Shown: piece after piece, positions 19,871 through 30,714 of the stretch
Position numbering within the stretch: position 1 is the stretch's first letter
Layout of the letters: the number at the start of each line of letters is the position of its first letter
Origin: Gari tellinella
Lineage: Eukaryota > Mollusca > Bivalvia > Cardiida > Psammobiidae
Direction: 5' to 3'
NCBI GenBank assembly: GCA_922989275.2
Contig: OV277857.1
Coordinates: 79,663,321-79,727,320 of the forward strand
Length of the DNA: 64,000 nucleotides
Notes under the pieces: generated by a model
Seen by the model: the letters and a program-made list of their open reading frames with translations, nothing else
Told to the model about the DNA's origin: nothing
Database searches by the model: none
Position numbers and translations under genes: made by a program

Positions 19871-20069
19871 TTTCTTCATTTAAGAGAATGTCTTGTTGTT
19901 TGGTTTGGCAATAGAGCCAAGCAATCAATACGAAAAGTTTCGTCGAACACCTCAGCGGTCGGCAAGTGTCCAGATCTATGGGACAATCAAATCATTTGCT
20001 CTTGTCCCAGTGATTCATAAGCCCTTTCTCCGTAAGGGTAAGTGTATAGGTAGACCTTTATTTGGTTAG

Positions 20070-20433
20070 GATATACTCATTGGACCTGCATCCAGAACTG
20101 TTTGAAAGTAATATTGGGTTTGGCAACTTCCAATTACGTTTCAACGTGGCTCAGAGACAGAAGGGAATAAGTGGCTATAATAAGGATCCACACTGGACAC
20201 AACAGGCTTGTGTCACATATCTTTACCAAGATGAAGATAGCCCCATCCCATTGTGTACCTGTGGCCTTGAACAGCAAACGGCTTGGCATATACTGCAGAG
20301 GTGCCCACAACTGGACGAGAAAAGGAAGCATATGTGGCCAGAGTCGATACATGTACATACCAAGCTATATGGACGGATAGAGGAATCTAGGAGGATCACA
20401 TCGTTCATGACAGAATCTGGACTGGCGTTGTAG
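20070..20433 (+). pseudogene. LINE fragment: C-terminal zinc-knuckle region
   Basis: The frame gives FGNFQLRFNVAQRQKGI, then PLCTCGLEQQTAWHILQRCP and a TAG at 20431. The CxCG...EQT..H.LQ.CP signature ends many LINE ORF2 proteins with an RNase H or Cys-rich tail. There is no RT here, so it is a 5'-truncated remnant. Confidence 0.65.
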
Positions 20434-20575
20434 ACGGTGAACATGGCTCAGACAAAATATATTGAACAACGTCACTTTAACTGTTGATAGTGTAACAGTG
20501 AATGCTTCCTCTTGGAAACATGTATGTGTAGCCGGGTAGAGAATATGGTGAAATGGTTGATTGGCTTTTCTGGGT

Positions 20576-20648
20576 GACTCGGTAGCTCAGTGGTTAGAGC
20601 GTTGGCATGGTAAGCCAGAGGTCCTGGGTTCGAGTCCCAGTTGGGTCA
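20576..20648 (+). tRNA. tRNA-like body, anticodon GGT (tRNA-derived repeat, copy 1)
   Basis: It folds as acceptor GACTCGG/TTGGGTC, D arm GCTC/GAGC, anticodon stem TTGGC/GCCAG with loop ATGGTAA, and T arm CTGGG-TTCGAGT-CCCAG. Boxes A (TAGCTCAGTGG) and B (GGTTCGAGTCC) are intact. Anticodon GGT would read a Thr codon, but GGT is not normal for nuclear tRNA-Thr, and the body sits in a repeat with identical flanks. I regard it as tRNA-derived rather than a working tRNA gene. Confidence 0.5.
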
Positions 20649-20674
20649 CAACTTTTTCACCATGTAACATTTGG

Positions 20675-20747
20675 CGCCCAACGAGGGACTCGAACCCAGG
20701 ACCTCTGGCTTACCATGCCAACGCTCTAACCACTGAGCTACCGAGTC
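20675..20747 (-). tRNA. tRNA-like body, chimeric 3' end (copy 2)
   Basis: Identical to copy 1 up to the T loop. Then the 3' end switches to CCCTCGTTGGGCGCC, which no longer pairs with the 5' acceptor strand. Probably a recombinant, not functional as a tRNA. Confidence 0.4.
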
Positions 20748-20822
20748 ACCCAGAAAAGCCAATCAACCATTTCACCATATTCTCTACCCGGCTACACAAA
20801 ATGTTACATGGTGAAAAAGTTG

Positions 20823-20895
20823 TGACCCAACTGGGACTCGAAACCAGGACCTCTGGCTTACCATGCCAACGCTCTAACCACTGAGCTACCGAGTC
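20823..20895 (-). tRNA. tRNA-like body, anticodon GGT (copy 3)
   Basis: Same 73-nt fold as copy 1 with one change in the T arm (GGTTTCGAG instead of GGGTTCGAG). It shares copy 1's flanks on both sides. Confidence 0.45.
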
Positions 20896-20948
20896 ACCCA
20901 GAAAAGCCAATCAACCATTTCACCATATTCTCTACCCGGCTACACATG

Positions 20949-23089
20949 TTTGTTTAGAAAGTTTATATTTAGTTGCATTCCAAAGCATTTAACCTATTCA
21001 ATCACATAATGGTATGTGTTGACGTATCTAAGTGCAGCAGTTTACCATTGTCTTCCATTAAAGATATTTCTAAGATCTTCAAAGGCATCTACTGGAGTTA
21101 TTCAAATGAATGAAATTATAATGCTTTTGTAACACAGGACGCTATTTATTGTACATATATGTCTAGTTTTGTTTTTCAAACGCCTTTATCCATATACATG
21201 CGTTGGGTTACTTTCTGAGGTACACATTCGTTGATCGACATATTTTAATATGTACATGATACGTAATCGTTTCTCTGCTCCATATTGCCATTTGATGTCT
21301 TGCGATGCCATGAAACCAAATTCAATCAATCAATCACGAAGCTGGCACGTTTGGCGTTTAAAAATGCCCCCATTGATTTTTAGATCCATGATAATAGCCT
21401 TTTGGTACAACGGTATGTTCCTTTCGCGTATGTCCACATGGCGGAGGTGGATTGGCAGGTTTATAAAATACTAGAAATAGTATCATATGAAGACTCAATG
21501 TAGTTGTGAATCAACCGCTTCTATATAAAGACTAAAATCAGCTGTGCGACAAGACTTAACAAATTGAAGAATCAGAAGATTCAGTTTATAGCAGTAATCT
21601 ATATGTGGCTGATGGCACATGTTTAATCTACCCGTCAGATGACAATGTATATGTAGCATTTTGGCCTAATAGAAATAATGTGTTTCTTGCTTGTTTCTGA
21701 TGCACGCATTTTAGTTTGCAAATGTAATGACTGCCAATGAAGGGATGAGCTCTGCCACTATTCGAGATACCACAGTTAGTGAGTGCTGGTGTCACCTTTT
21801 ACAGTCTAGCCCATCTCCAGACACACATTGCAGCGTATACACGTAATTATGTTCAGTATACACTGCACCAAGTGAAGCAAGGGCCTTACCGTTTCTATCT
21901 GCGGACATTGCTATTGAAGTTTCTTTTCAAACATGAAGACGGGCTGATCGACTACCATACCTTGTGACTGGTCTTGGTTTATGTTGTTATATGGCTTTAT
22001 CGTTTATGGAGGACTTCAAATCCTTGCCAAATTATTGAAGAACGGTTAGATGACTAAATGAACTGAGACAACATGTATGGCATGGGTTTTAAAGTATTTG
22101 TGCTATACTGGCAAAGCAAACAGTCCATAAAGGACCCATTTAAACACCAAGATTTGTACATCTTTCGACAGCATGTGCCCTTCGCTTATCTGGAGAATTG
22201 CCACATGAAAGAGTATGCTGGCTGTATGTCCTCAAGGCATGACCATGAACAGCCACATTACCATATTGATGCTTTAATGACAAATCTGTTAGTACAATAT
22301 GTTATTTAACATGCAGTTATGCGACAGTAATATATGTCGACACTGTTTTTCATTTTATCAATACCATATAGTGACAATTGATTAGAATTGGATAATTTGA
22401 CATATCCAACACCGTCTAAAGGCAATTTCAATGTCAGCAATGAATTTATTGACCACAAATTAGCTAGAAATCATGTATCACACCTAGTTCCAAGACAAAA
22501 ATATTTTCGGGTATTTTCAAAATGGCCGACAAATTGGCCGACGGCAGACATCTTGGATTTTTAGAAGTTTTGATTTTCATTTTCCCGATGGTTTTATGCA
22601 ATTCCCATACACAAAAGGAAAAATTAGCATCGTGATTTGAAGAGAAATTCACGTATCATGTCTACTAATAAGTTTATATACTGGGAAATAAGAAGCTTGA
22701 ATTCAGTATTCAGGGGGAGATAATCAATGCTAATTTTCCGAGTCATCCGGCGGCCGTTTAACTTCAAACAAGTGCCATTCTGTAGAGAATACTTGCACCT
22801 TTAACATGATATAGGTCTCATAAATTCCGGCTATTTGGGGACCTAGGGTACAGTCAGTCCTGAAACTAGTTGGCATGCTTTCCGTTTATAAGAATTAACA
22901 TTGAACGTTGGTGGGTGGGGCAAGTAAAATGACTGTAGAAAAAATTCTGACCACTTTTGAAATTGGCATCCGCATAAAATCTTCATAACAATGCATGACG
23001 AATTCGGAAATATAACTGAAAATTTTCTGCATCACCACTTGCAAAAAAAAATTTTCACTGGCCTGGGCGCCCTTACTAACTAGGACTGT
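20949..23089. other. No recognised feature
   Basis: About 2.1 kb with only short chance ORFs on both strands. I see no exon, hairpin or repeat that I can support. Confidence 0.4.
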
Positions 23090-23389
23090 GCGAGGAAAGT
23101 AAGAGAATTTGAAAGTGTCATTTGTAGCCTGTAGGTTGAACTAAGTGAAATGCCTGTTGATGAAAATGTCTTGAAGGTCTAGTATAGGGTTTTAGACATG
23201 TATTGATGTTAATCGCTACTTGATGGTTGACAATTTTGTAAAAGAAGAGAAGCCTGTTGCTGTGCCTCCTGGTTTCCAATGAGGTCCAACGTATGCGAGT
23301 CATTGAACCAGGTGTCTTTGTGTAGTTATTTGTCACGAATGGGGCAGCTCGCTTCTGCACCGCCTCAATCCTGTCCACATCCCTTTTAA

Positions 23390-26103
23390 GGTGTCACACC
23401 TGTACGGAAGTGCTTCCGGGTTGTAGGGTGCCTAAATAGTACCTAGTGAAAAATTTATGTGTGTGCGTTCATGGTCATATTTTTATTGAAAGTGCTGATT
23501 AAACTTAAACTTAAACTTATTAATTTGATTAAACGCCTATTTTTACACATAGTATATTCAATGGCGTTGTACAATGAATGATAAAATAAAAATGAACAAT
23601 CAATAGAACCAAAGTACACATAACAGTACTATCTATATATATAAAGAATACTGACAGCTGATATTCTTGTTCACACATTACTTAAACCACGAGTCAAACT
23701 TTCTGAAAAATAGTGTTTTAAGATTTCTCTTGAAAACACTCACCGATTCAGAAGTCCTTACACGTGATGGTAGATTGTCCCATAATTTTGGTCCGACAGT
23801 TTTAAAAGCTCTGTCGGCGAAGGTTTTACGTCTATTAAATGGAACATTGTAGCAACCTGTTACAGAATCTGAAGATCTTAAACTACGCCTTGTTACCTGC
23901 TCTGTCAACTGTTCAGTTAAATAAGCTGGAGCTTGACCAACTGAACAGTTGAACATCATAGTTAACAGCTTAAATACAATTCTGGCCTTAATGGGAAGCC
24001 AATGCAGTTGGTACAAAGCTTGCCTTGAACTATCATACTTGCTTAGTTTCAAAACAAGCTTGGCGCACATGTTTTGTATTCTTTGCATTTTTTGCAGATC
24101 ACACTGAGAGATTCCATACAAGATTGCGTTACAATAATCCAAATGTGAAATGACTAGTGATAGAACAAGAATCTCAGTAGCATCCTTGGAAAGATATTTT
24201 CTAATACTTTTTATCCTAAGGTAGTTAAACATAGCTATTTGACACTTCCGTTTAATGTGGTCTTTGAAGTTTAGGTTTTCATCTAAGAATGCACCTAAGT
24301 ACCGTATACAGTTGGCAGATTTGATTTTATCACCAGAAATATCTATTTCTGTCACTGAGCACTTATCAAGCTGTTGTCTGCTGCCAAATAATATAAACTC
24401 TGTTTTTTGCGTGTTCATTTTTAATTTGTTGCTTTTCATCCAGTTATCAATCACAACTGCACAAGTTTCTAGTTCACGAATTGCTTGCTCCTCCTGCTCC
24501 ATCGATGCGTGTCTGAACCGTTTATTGGCTATGTGATCATCGGCAAAGCCGTACACCGAGATTGATTGTGGAATTACTTCAAATAATGTTCCAGCGTACG
24601 TTAGAAACAGCCATGGACCTAAGCAACTGCCCTGGGGAACACTGCATTGTAATGTGCGTTGAGTTGAGAAGGTTGATTCTACGTTGACACTACATGTGCG
24701 TGGCCTTAAGTATAAATCGACCCATTTAAGAGGTATGCCACATAGTCCATACTGGTTCTGCAAAACCTGGATAAGGATATCATGGTCCACTGTATCAAAA
24801 GCGGCGCTCAAATCCAACGCGATTAAGGCACTGACTTCCTGGTTTTCCATGCTTTCAAGCAAATCGCTCACTAATCTGAGCAAGGCTGTTTCACAGGAAT
24901 GAAACCGTCTATATGCAGATTGATTCTTGGGAAGCAGATTGTGATCACTTGAATGGTCATTTAGTCTAAGCAAAGCTGCTTTTTCAATAAGTTTTGACAA
25001 AAATGGTAAATTGCTCACAGGGCGATAATTTGAATATTTAAGTTCAAGACCTGCTTTCTTAACCAACGGTCTGACGATCGCATGTTTCCACTTTGATGGG
25101 AAAATCCCTTGTTTTAATGACAAATTAACTAATTCGGTTATCACAGGTAACAGATCACCAAGATGCATTTTCAACAGGCCCGTAGGGAGTTTGTCTAACT
25201 CACAAGATTTTGTTTGAAGATCCATTATTAGTTTTTTCACTTCAGTTTCATTCAGGTCTTTGAAAGAATCAAAACATGGAACGTCTTTGTAATCTGGAAC
25301 GAAACTTTGAAAATTACTGAGGGAGTCACGAATTTTGTCTATTTTCTCCATGAAATAATCGGCAAATTTCTCTGCTAGGTTAGGGTTGCTTTCTTCAGTT
25401 GGCATTGGGTTTTCCACCTTGGATCCAGTGAGCTCTTTAACCAGCTTGTATAATTTTTTAGAGTCACCCTTAGAACTGATTACTGTATCACTGAGAACTG
25501 TTTTTTTCTCACGACTGATTGCATAGTGGTATTTGAGACGTAGTTTCTTTACAGTGTCAAACTGATGCGGTTGCTGATGTTTCCTCCATATTCGCTCAGC
25601 TTTACGTAATGACATTTTAAGGCGAAGTATGTCCGCAGTAAACCACGGTTTAGGAGGACGACAGATCTTATTTTTTGTGTTAGAGGTGCATGTTTGTCAA
25701 GGACTGTTTCGATTTCCGTTTCAAATTGGTCCACAAAAGAATCTACTGATTAACTGCAGATGCATTTGTTTTTTAGCTGAAATAGTGATGTTGTTGATAA
25801 AGCAAAGGTGTTTCTGGGTTCTATTTGGGAACTAATTTGTGAGAACATGTTGGTCAGAGATGCGAGTGTGGTGCGGCGGGTCATCAACTTTCGTTTTGTA
25901 AATATTGACGGTGACCTTAGAAAAGTGAAATTTGTGGAAAAGTGCCACTTTCTGTTGATAATTCTGGTGACTTATAATTGTTTTCCATGGAAACAGGGCC
26001 ATTATATTGCTCGGTACGTCAGGGAACTGGACAGAGATAGGAGAATATGGACAATTTACTATATATAGAGTTCTATGGAGGGATTTTGTACAGGAGTGAC
26101 ACC
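23390..26103. mobile_element. 2714-bp TTAA-target element carrying a LINE
   Basis: Termini GGTGTCACACCTGTAC (23390 on) and GTACAGGAGTGACACC (to 26103) are flanked by TTAA at 23386-23389 and 26104-26107. I see no piggyBac-type transposase. The interior is mostly a CR1-superfamily LINE (23500 to about 25790, minus), which either inserted into it or was captured. Confidence 0.7.
23678..25740 (-). pseudogene. CR1-superfamily LINE reverse transcriptase, 5'-truncated and nearly open
   Basis: A 645-codon open frame (25615-23678) begins after a frameshift in an A-run near 25690; the upstream frame adds PPKPWFTADILRLK. It carries YRPVSNLPFLSKLIEK, LIALDLSAAFDTVDHDIL, CSVPQGSCLGP, FADD in place of the usual YADD, YLGAFLDENLNFKDHI, LHWLPIKARIVFKLL and LWDNLPSRVR. 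There is no endonuclease domain left. The 3' end carries a TTAAACTTAAACTTAAAC repeat at about 23502-23520, a likely LINE tail. Confidence 0.8.
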
Positions 26104-26108
26104 TTAAA

Positions 26109-27753
26109 GGGGAGACCGGGGCTAAATGTTACAATTTCCAGACTTTTCAAAATATTGAGAACATCTTCTTGTAAAGGGTCGTGGAATGTATAAATTCTGA
26201 AAACACACTCAATTTAGCCCAAACAGTGTATTTGATTAAACAATTCAACAACATTATAACAGGATCAAAACACCGAGCAAGTGTAACATTTTGCCCCAGT
26301 GTATTGGGCAAAATGTTACTTTCATCGGGGCAAAATGGTACATGCTGAAATTTATCAACAAATATGCGAAATTATGTGATGCGAGTTTATTTCTAAGACT
26401 TTCTTATTAACAAGTCGAAAAAAATATATGTCACGAGTCTTTCGAGTGTCAAATTGCCATTTTTCTCGACGAGTTGAATACTGAATAGATCTAGTGAGAT
26501 AAATGTTAAAATTAATGAGCACATAATTCATACCTACACATTCAAACATTATAATACAGATACATATCTGGACACAGATACGGTACAGCCCTTTGCAACG
26601 TCAGTCCATTCTTCGTGTGCCCAAACCTTGCACTCAAAGCACTGTACATGTATACAATATCCACTTTTCGTGTGATCTACTGTCCATTGTTTCTCTTGTG
26701 GTGGATCTGGACGTTCACCTTTCCATTGCTTTGCATGGTGCCGTTTTCTTTTTACTATTTTGGAATCTGGTTCGCCTTTCTGTTGTTGTATACACTTTAA
26801 TAGTCATCTTTCATTTTCTGTTTTTTTGTCGGAAAAATTCCTCCTCAATAGGTTTTTTCTCTCGGGACTGTCTGTTAAAATAGCCGCTTGGCGTTTTTCT
26901 CGCTGTGTTGTGTTCTTTCTTGCGGGTGCTTTAGAATGGGATCTGATATGGGGTATTGTGTGAAGCTTGGCATTCTCTCTATTGGCCTAGCTGTAGTCTT
27001 TTTGTTTTGAACCTCTTTGCCATGAATACAGCTATGAACCTGCGCTTCGTGAATCGTTTACGTTCTCTTTTGCCGTTTTATATACATGCAAAGCATCATT
27101 GGATCCATTTTAAGTTCATTGGCAACTTTGCGGATGCTTTATCCATGTGCCACGACATTGTGGACTCCCTTTTGGATGATACCCGACGGCATCTTTGGTC
27201 TTTGTGTTGTCCGTTTGTAGATTCTGCAAAGAAACTGTAGATTTATATAGAATAATTTCTTTTCTTATCCCATCAGTATTAGATCTACTGCTACACGCGT
27301 TGTTTTGAACGCGACATACCCTGGTGGGTCATTATAATTGATTTTTGTTTTTACTTTTAACGCAATTATTGAAGTTAATACATATACTTCATTTGTGTTT
27401 CCGTTCCATCGCCACAACCGCACATTCTCGGACGTTTCTGTCCTACAGTAAAATCAGAAGTACGTTTATTAACAATTTATATATCATAGTCATCCCTTAA
27501 TTGTGCTCTATTGCTTTACCATTGGGTAACTTATCTACCTAGCTCCATGTATGAAAAATTCTAATATTGGTAAAACAAGTGAAATTTTACTTACGTGGCC
27601 GAAAAAGCATTGACACTGCCTGTAAAACACCGAGCGTGGATATCTTCCTCCGACCTATCAAATGGTATGGCAATACCTCGTGTTCGTTATGACGTCATAT
27701 CTTACGTCATTTAGTCTCCAGTTGAAGTGTAACAGTTTAGCCCCGGTCTCCCC
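26109..27753. mobile_element. Pogo-like DNA transposon, degraded
   Basis: Termini GGGGAGACCGGGGCTAAATG (26109 on) and GTTTAGCCCCGGTCTCCCC (to 27753). The right flank is TA; the left flank is AA, probably a mutated TA. The minus-strand interior carries broken transposase text. Inserted into the CR1 LINE. Confidence 0.75.
26595..27240 (-). pseudogene. Pogo/Jerky-type transposase remnant
   Basis: Minus-strand pieces across frames: about 27130-27075 SIRKVANELKMDP...YIKRQKR, a helix-turn-helix like that at the N-terminus of Pogo-type transposases; about 26880-26850 AAILTDSPE; and about 26655-26600 HVQCFECKVWAHEE, the Cys-rich C-terminal tail (CxxCxxWAHE). The catalytic core is missing. The numerous stops show it is dead. 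Confidence 0.55.
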
Positions 27754-27947
27754 TATGGGTCCCAAGTTGCGGAGGAGTACTCCATAGTTGGACGAACAAG
27801 AGATTGATACGCTGCAGTCTTGGTTTCTGGCTTGGCTGAATGTAGATTAGGCCTACGCTTGAGAAAACCAAGGGTTTGGATGGCCCAATTCGTGACTTTG
27901 TTCACCCTATAGATCTATATATAATATGAAGAATATTTCACTTCCGC

Positions 27948-28400
27948 ACTGGCGAAATGGAAATTTATTTAAGGAAATCAGTTATATTAGCATAGAATAA
28001 AGTTTTAAATAAAAATTTATTGTTTCAGTATATATAGGAAATATATTTTAAGACAGGTAACTGGTTAAGGTGATTTAAACTCGATTTCATACTTGAGAGT
28101 AGATATATCTCTATACGGTAGATCTATATAGAAAGATATTTACATTGCACATTGTAAAAGTAAACGGCGAAATGGAATATTTCTTTTAGGAAATCAGATT
28201 TTTAAGCTCTGATTCAAGTTACAAATCAATGTTTATTGTTTCAGTACATATAGAATATAGTTTTAAGGCAATGAGAAGTGATGTAGTCTACACTCATTTT
28301 TTCATATTTGAGAATAGAAATACCTCTATAATATTAGATCTATATAGTGTGTAAAGAATATTTCCATTGCGCACTGTGAAAGAAAGCGGCGAAATGGAAA
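27948..28400. repeat. R210 tandem repeat, about 2-3 copies
   Basis: Units of about 210-220 bp each start with GGCGAAATGGAA (about 27951, 28166, 28388), then AAGGAAATCAG, TTTATTGTTTCAGTA, and end with AGATCTATATAG. A single copy is at 16130. Confidence 0.65.
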
Positions 28401-28645
28401 TGTTTCCATTAATTTCCCTTATTCATGATTGGAAAATTGTAATCTTAAATTATAATATCGTCTTATAAAGAATAACCCTAGATCTACGTTATTTATTAGA
28501 TCTACCAAAATACGTATTATACCTCGATTTTTCCTTGCGCGGTGTAGTGTTTAATCATGCTGCCTGGGGATCAAAGGTGATAAGGTTAAAGGTAGATCGA
28601 TCCGTATATCCGTTTGCCGCAGTGACACCGTGTAGAACGCCACCT

Positions 28646-28672
28646 GGGGGGGGGGGGGGGGGGGGGGGGGGG
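28646..28672 (+). repeat. 27-base poly-G tract
   Basis: An uninterrupted run of 27 G. The right arm of the same inverted repeat has only GGGG at this point. It may be a real expansion or a sequencing artefact; such a tract could form G-quadruplexes. Confidence 0.9.
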
Positions 28673-28797
28673 TACTGTGATGTGGCGTACGCGGGGTCTG
28701 TGACTGTACAGGGAAAAACGAAAGTCGGTGAGTAAAAACGAATATTTTGTCTTTTAAAGAACTGCTAGATGTAAAAACTATATCGCACGGAACACAA

Positions 28798-29640
28798 CAG
28801 TTTCAGTTTTATTAGCATATCAGCAATATACATTGTCTTTGGCCATTAACAAAGATATATGGAAATATGGCAAATACAAAAGACATATGTGAATTATACA
28901 TTAAGTACATAGATCACAAAGCAGCAATAATATCCAGGGTATGTTTACGTAAGTTCATACTTTCTTTAATATACTTAGCAGTATTCAATAAAATTTTCAT
29001 ATTACTAGTAGACATGAAATTATTAAATTTGTTGATAGTTGGCCACTGTATGTTGCCTAAATATTTTTTACGAAATTCACAGTACATAGGGCAACACAAT
29101 AAGAAATGGTATTCGTTTTCTATACGATTTTGGTTACAAAGCTTACATGTTCTGTTCACTAGATGTCTATACCTGTAAAACGTCCAATTTCAATTTCAAG
29201 TTTGTGAGAACATAATCTAAATCGAGTAAACATTTGGCGTATCTCATCATTGGAAATCGTATTCAAATATTCTTCAAAGCAATATGACCTTTTAAAATTA
29301 CAATATGTATCTAGTTTTGACATGGTATGAATTGATACATCCCAGTCTTGAATATACTGGTCTCTTTTAAAAAACGCCTTTTTATAGATGGTACGCAGTT
29401 AATACTGTTATCGAAATTAAGCCGTATATTCGTAAAACCAAGATGATCAATAATAGAGTTAATTCTTTTTTGCCCAACATGGACCGTTAACATTGTTACA
29501 CTGATCAATATAGGTTCCATGCATAGGTGAGTTAACATTACACATAATTTTATACCAGTAATTAATAGCTCTTTCTTTACAAATCAGTGACAATGGAAAC
29601 CTTCCTACGCAATTATGGGAATTCTGGTTAGGCCTATATG
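28798..29640 (-). pseudogene. 5'-truncated LINE, same family type as the 8.4-kb LINE
   Basis: The minus strand gives CVGRFPLSLICKERAINYWY (about 29620), then CKLCNQNRIENEYHFLLCCP (about 29150) and a stop near 28914. The Cys-rich motif and the tail ACTGAAACTG (plus strand CAGTTTCAGTTTTATT, 28798-28813) match the C-terminus and tail of the LINE at 40036-48398. Frames are broken several times. Confidence 0.7.
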
Positions 29641-30714
29641 TAGCACCGGTGTGCATGCGTGTGTGAATGTATTATTGTCACTTTTTGTCTGGGTCTTACC
29701 ACTCTGCCGATTCGGCATGTACATGTTTTAAGTGTATCGATAAACTTGATAATTTTATTTAAAGAACTTATATAATAAGAATTGTTGTTTTCATAATGAG
29801 AAACGAAACCTACTTTGCGCTGGTGTTTGTGCATTTATTGCGATGTGCTATTCTTACATATAGCAGATATATGTTTAATTTAACTACTGTTTGAACTCAG
29901 ATAGGTACTTACTTAATTATCATGCTAAATAAGACTTTGATAAGCGAATTTTGTGGCTTGCGATTTTGTGTTTGTCAGTATCAAGTTTGATAACATATTG
30001 CTGTTTTCGAGGCACCAAATGCGATTGACATTGAATTTTAAACAGTGTTACACAACTGTAAACTGCGTAAACGGACTTGTTACACGTAAAACTATGTGAA
30101 CTGCCCCTCGAATGCAAAGAATAGAGATGGACTTTTAGGCAGTATGGCACTCTTGCCTAAAACATACACCTCTCCCCCGTGCGACACATGAAATGACCCC
30201 CCGTGCAACACATCCCATTTCTGGCAATATAATTAGCCTAATTGGGCTTAACTTTTTCATGAAATCAGCCTGAATGTATCGTATAACATCGCAGACTTTT
30301 ATTACGTATCAAACATTTGAAAACAGCTCTTAGAAAGCAAAGAAAAACGCCAAAACTAAGGCTGATTGTGTCTGAGCGCTGTGACCACGAACTTTGTGCT
30401 TAAGTGTTTGAAATATCAGGACACTGTGTTATAAAATTGGTTAGCTGGCAATTGATAAATGATTGCTGTGTTCCGTGCGATATAGTATTTACATCTAGCA
30501 GTTCTTTAAAAGACAAAATATTCGTTTTGACTCACCGACTTTCGTTTTTCCCTGTACAGTCACAGACCCCGCGTACGCCACATCACAGTAACCCCGCAGG
30601 TGCATGGCGTTCTGCACGGTGAGTGATAGGCACGTGCCTTTGACACACTTATCAAGAATGCACCCAATATACTAATCAGACACGGCATGCGCTGGCTGAC
30701 GCAATGGTAATGTA

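Larger units (their letters stand above)
20524..20948. repeat. tRNA-like repeat unit in three copies, forming a large palindrome
   Basis: One unit is TGTGTAGCCGGGTAGAGAAT..., a 73-nt tRNA-like body, and CACAACTTTTTCACCATGTA-ACATTT. Copy 1 is on the plus strand; copies 2 and 3 are tandem on the minus strand, so copies 1 and 2 face each other as an inverted repeat of about 110 bp per arm. Between copies 1 and 2 lies TTTGGCGCCCAACGAGGGAC (about 20670), which looks like the primer-binding site of an LTR retroelement. It could be a tRNA-derived SINE or a very short LTR element. Confidence 0.65.
23090..27912 (-). pseudogene. CR1-type LINE fragment split by nested insertions
   Basis: The upstream part (27912-27754, minus) gives NKVTNWAIQTLGFLKRR...SLVRPTMEYSSATWDP. 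The downstream part (23389-23100) gives KRDVDRIEAVQKRAAPFVTN...WTSLETRRHSNRLLFFYKI. Joining them at the Pogo target gives WDPYKRDVDRIE in frame, the normal CR1 order. Everything between 23390 and 27753 is inserted DNA. Confidence 0.75.
28619..30626. mobile_element. Inverted-repeat structure with about 165-bp arms enclosing a LINE fragment
   Basis: The left arm (about 28619-28797) and right arm (about 30460-30626) are inverted copies: GATGTGGCGTACGCGGGGTC, TGTACAGGGAAAAACGAAAG, GAATATTTTGTCTTTTAAAG and TATATCGCACGGAACACA all recur. They differ mainly by a poly-G tract in the left arm. The enclosed 1.6 kb holds a LINE fragment and about 800 bp of unknown sequence (29640-30459). No clear target duplication seen. 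Confidence 0.7.

Noticed and set aside
20576..20648. A working tRNA-Thr gene
   Set aside because: Anticodon GGT is not expected for eukaryotic nuclear Thr, and three copies share repeat flanks with a chimeric third body; kept only as tRNA-derived.
26593..27240. Plus-strand hydrophobic ORFs as membrane proteins
   Set aside because: The minus strand carries Pogo-type transposase text across the same span, so these are antisense shadows.
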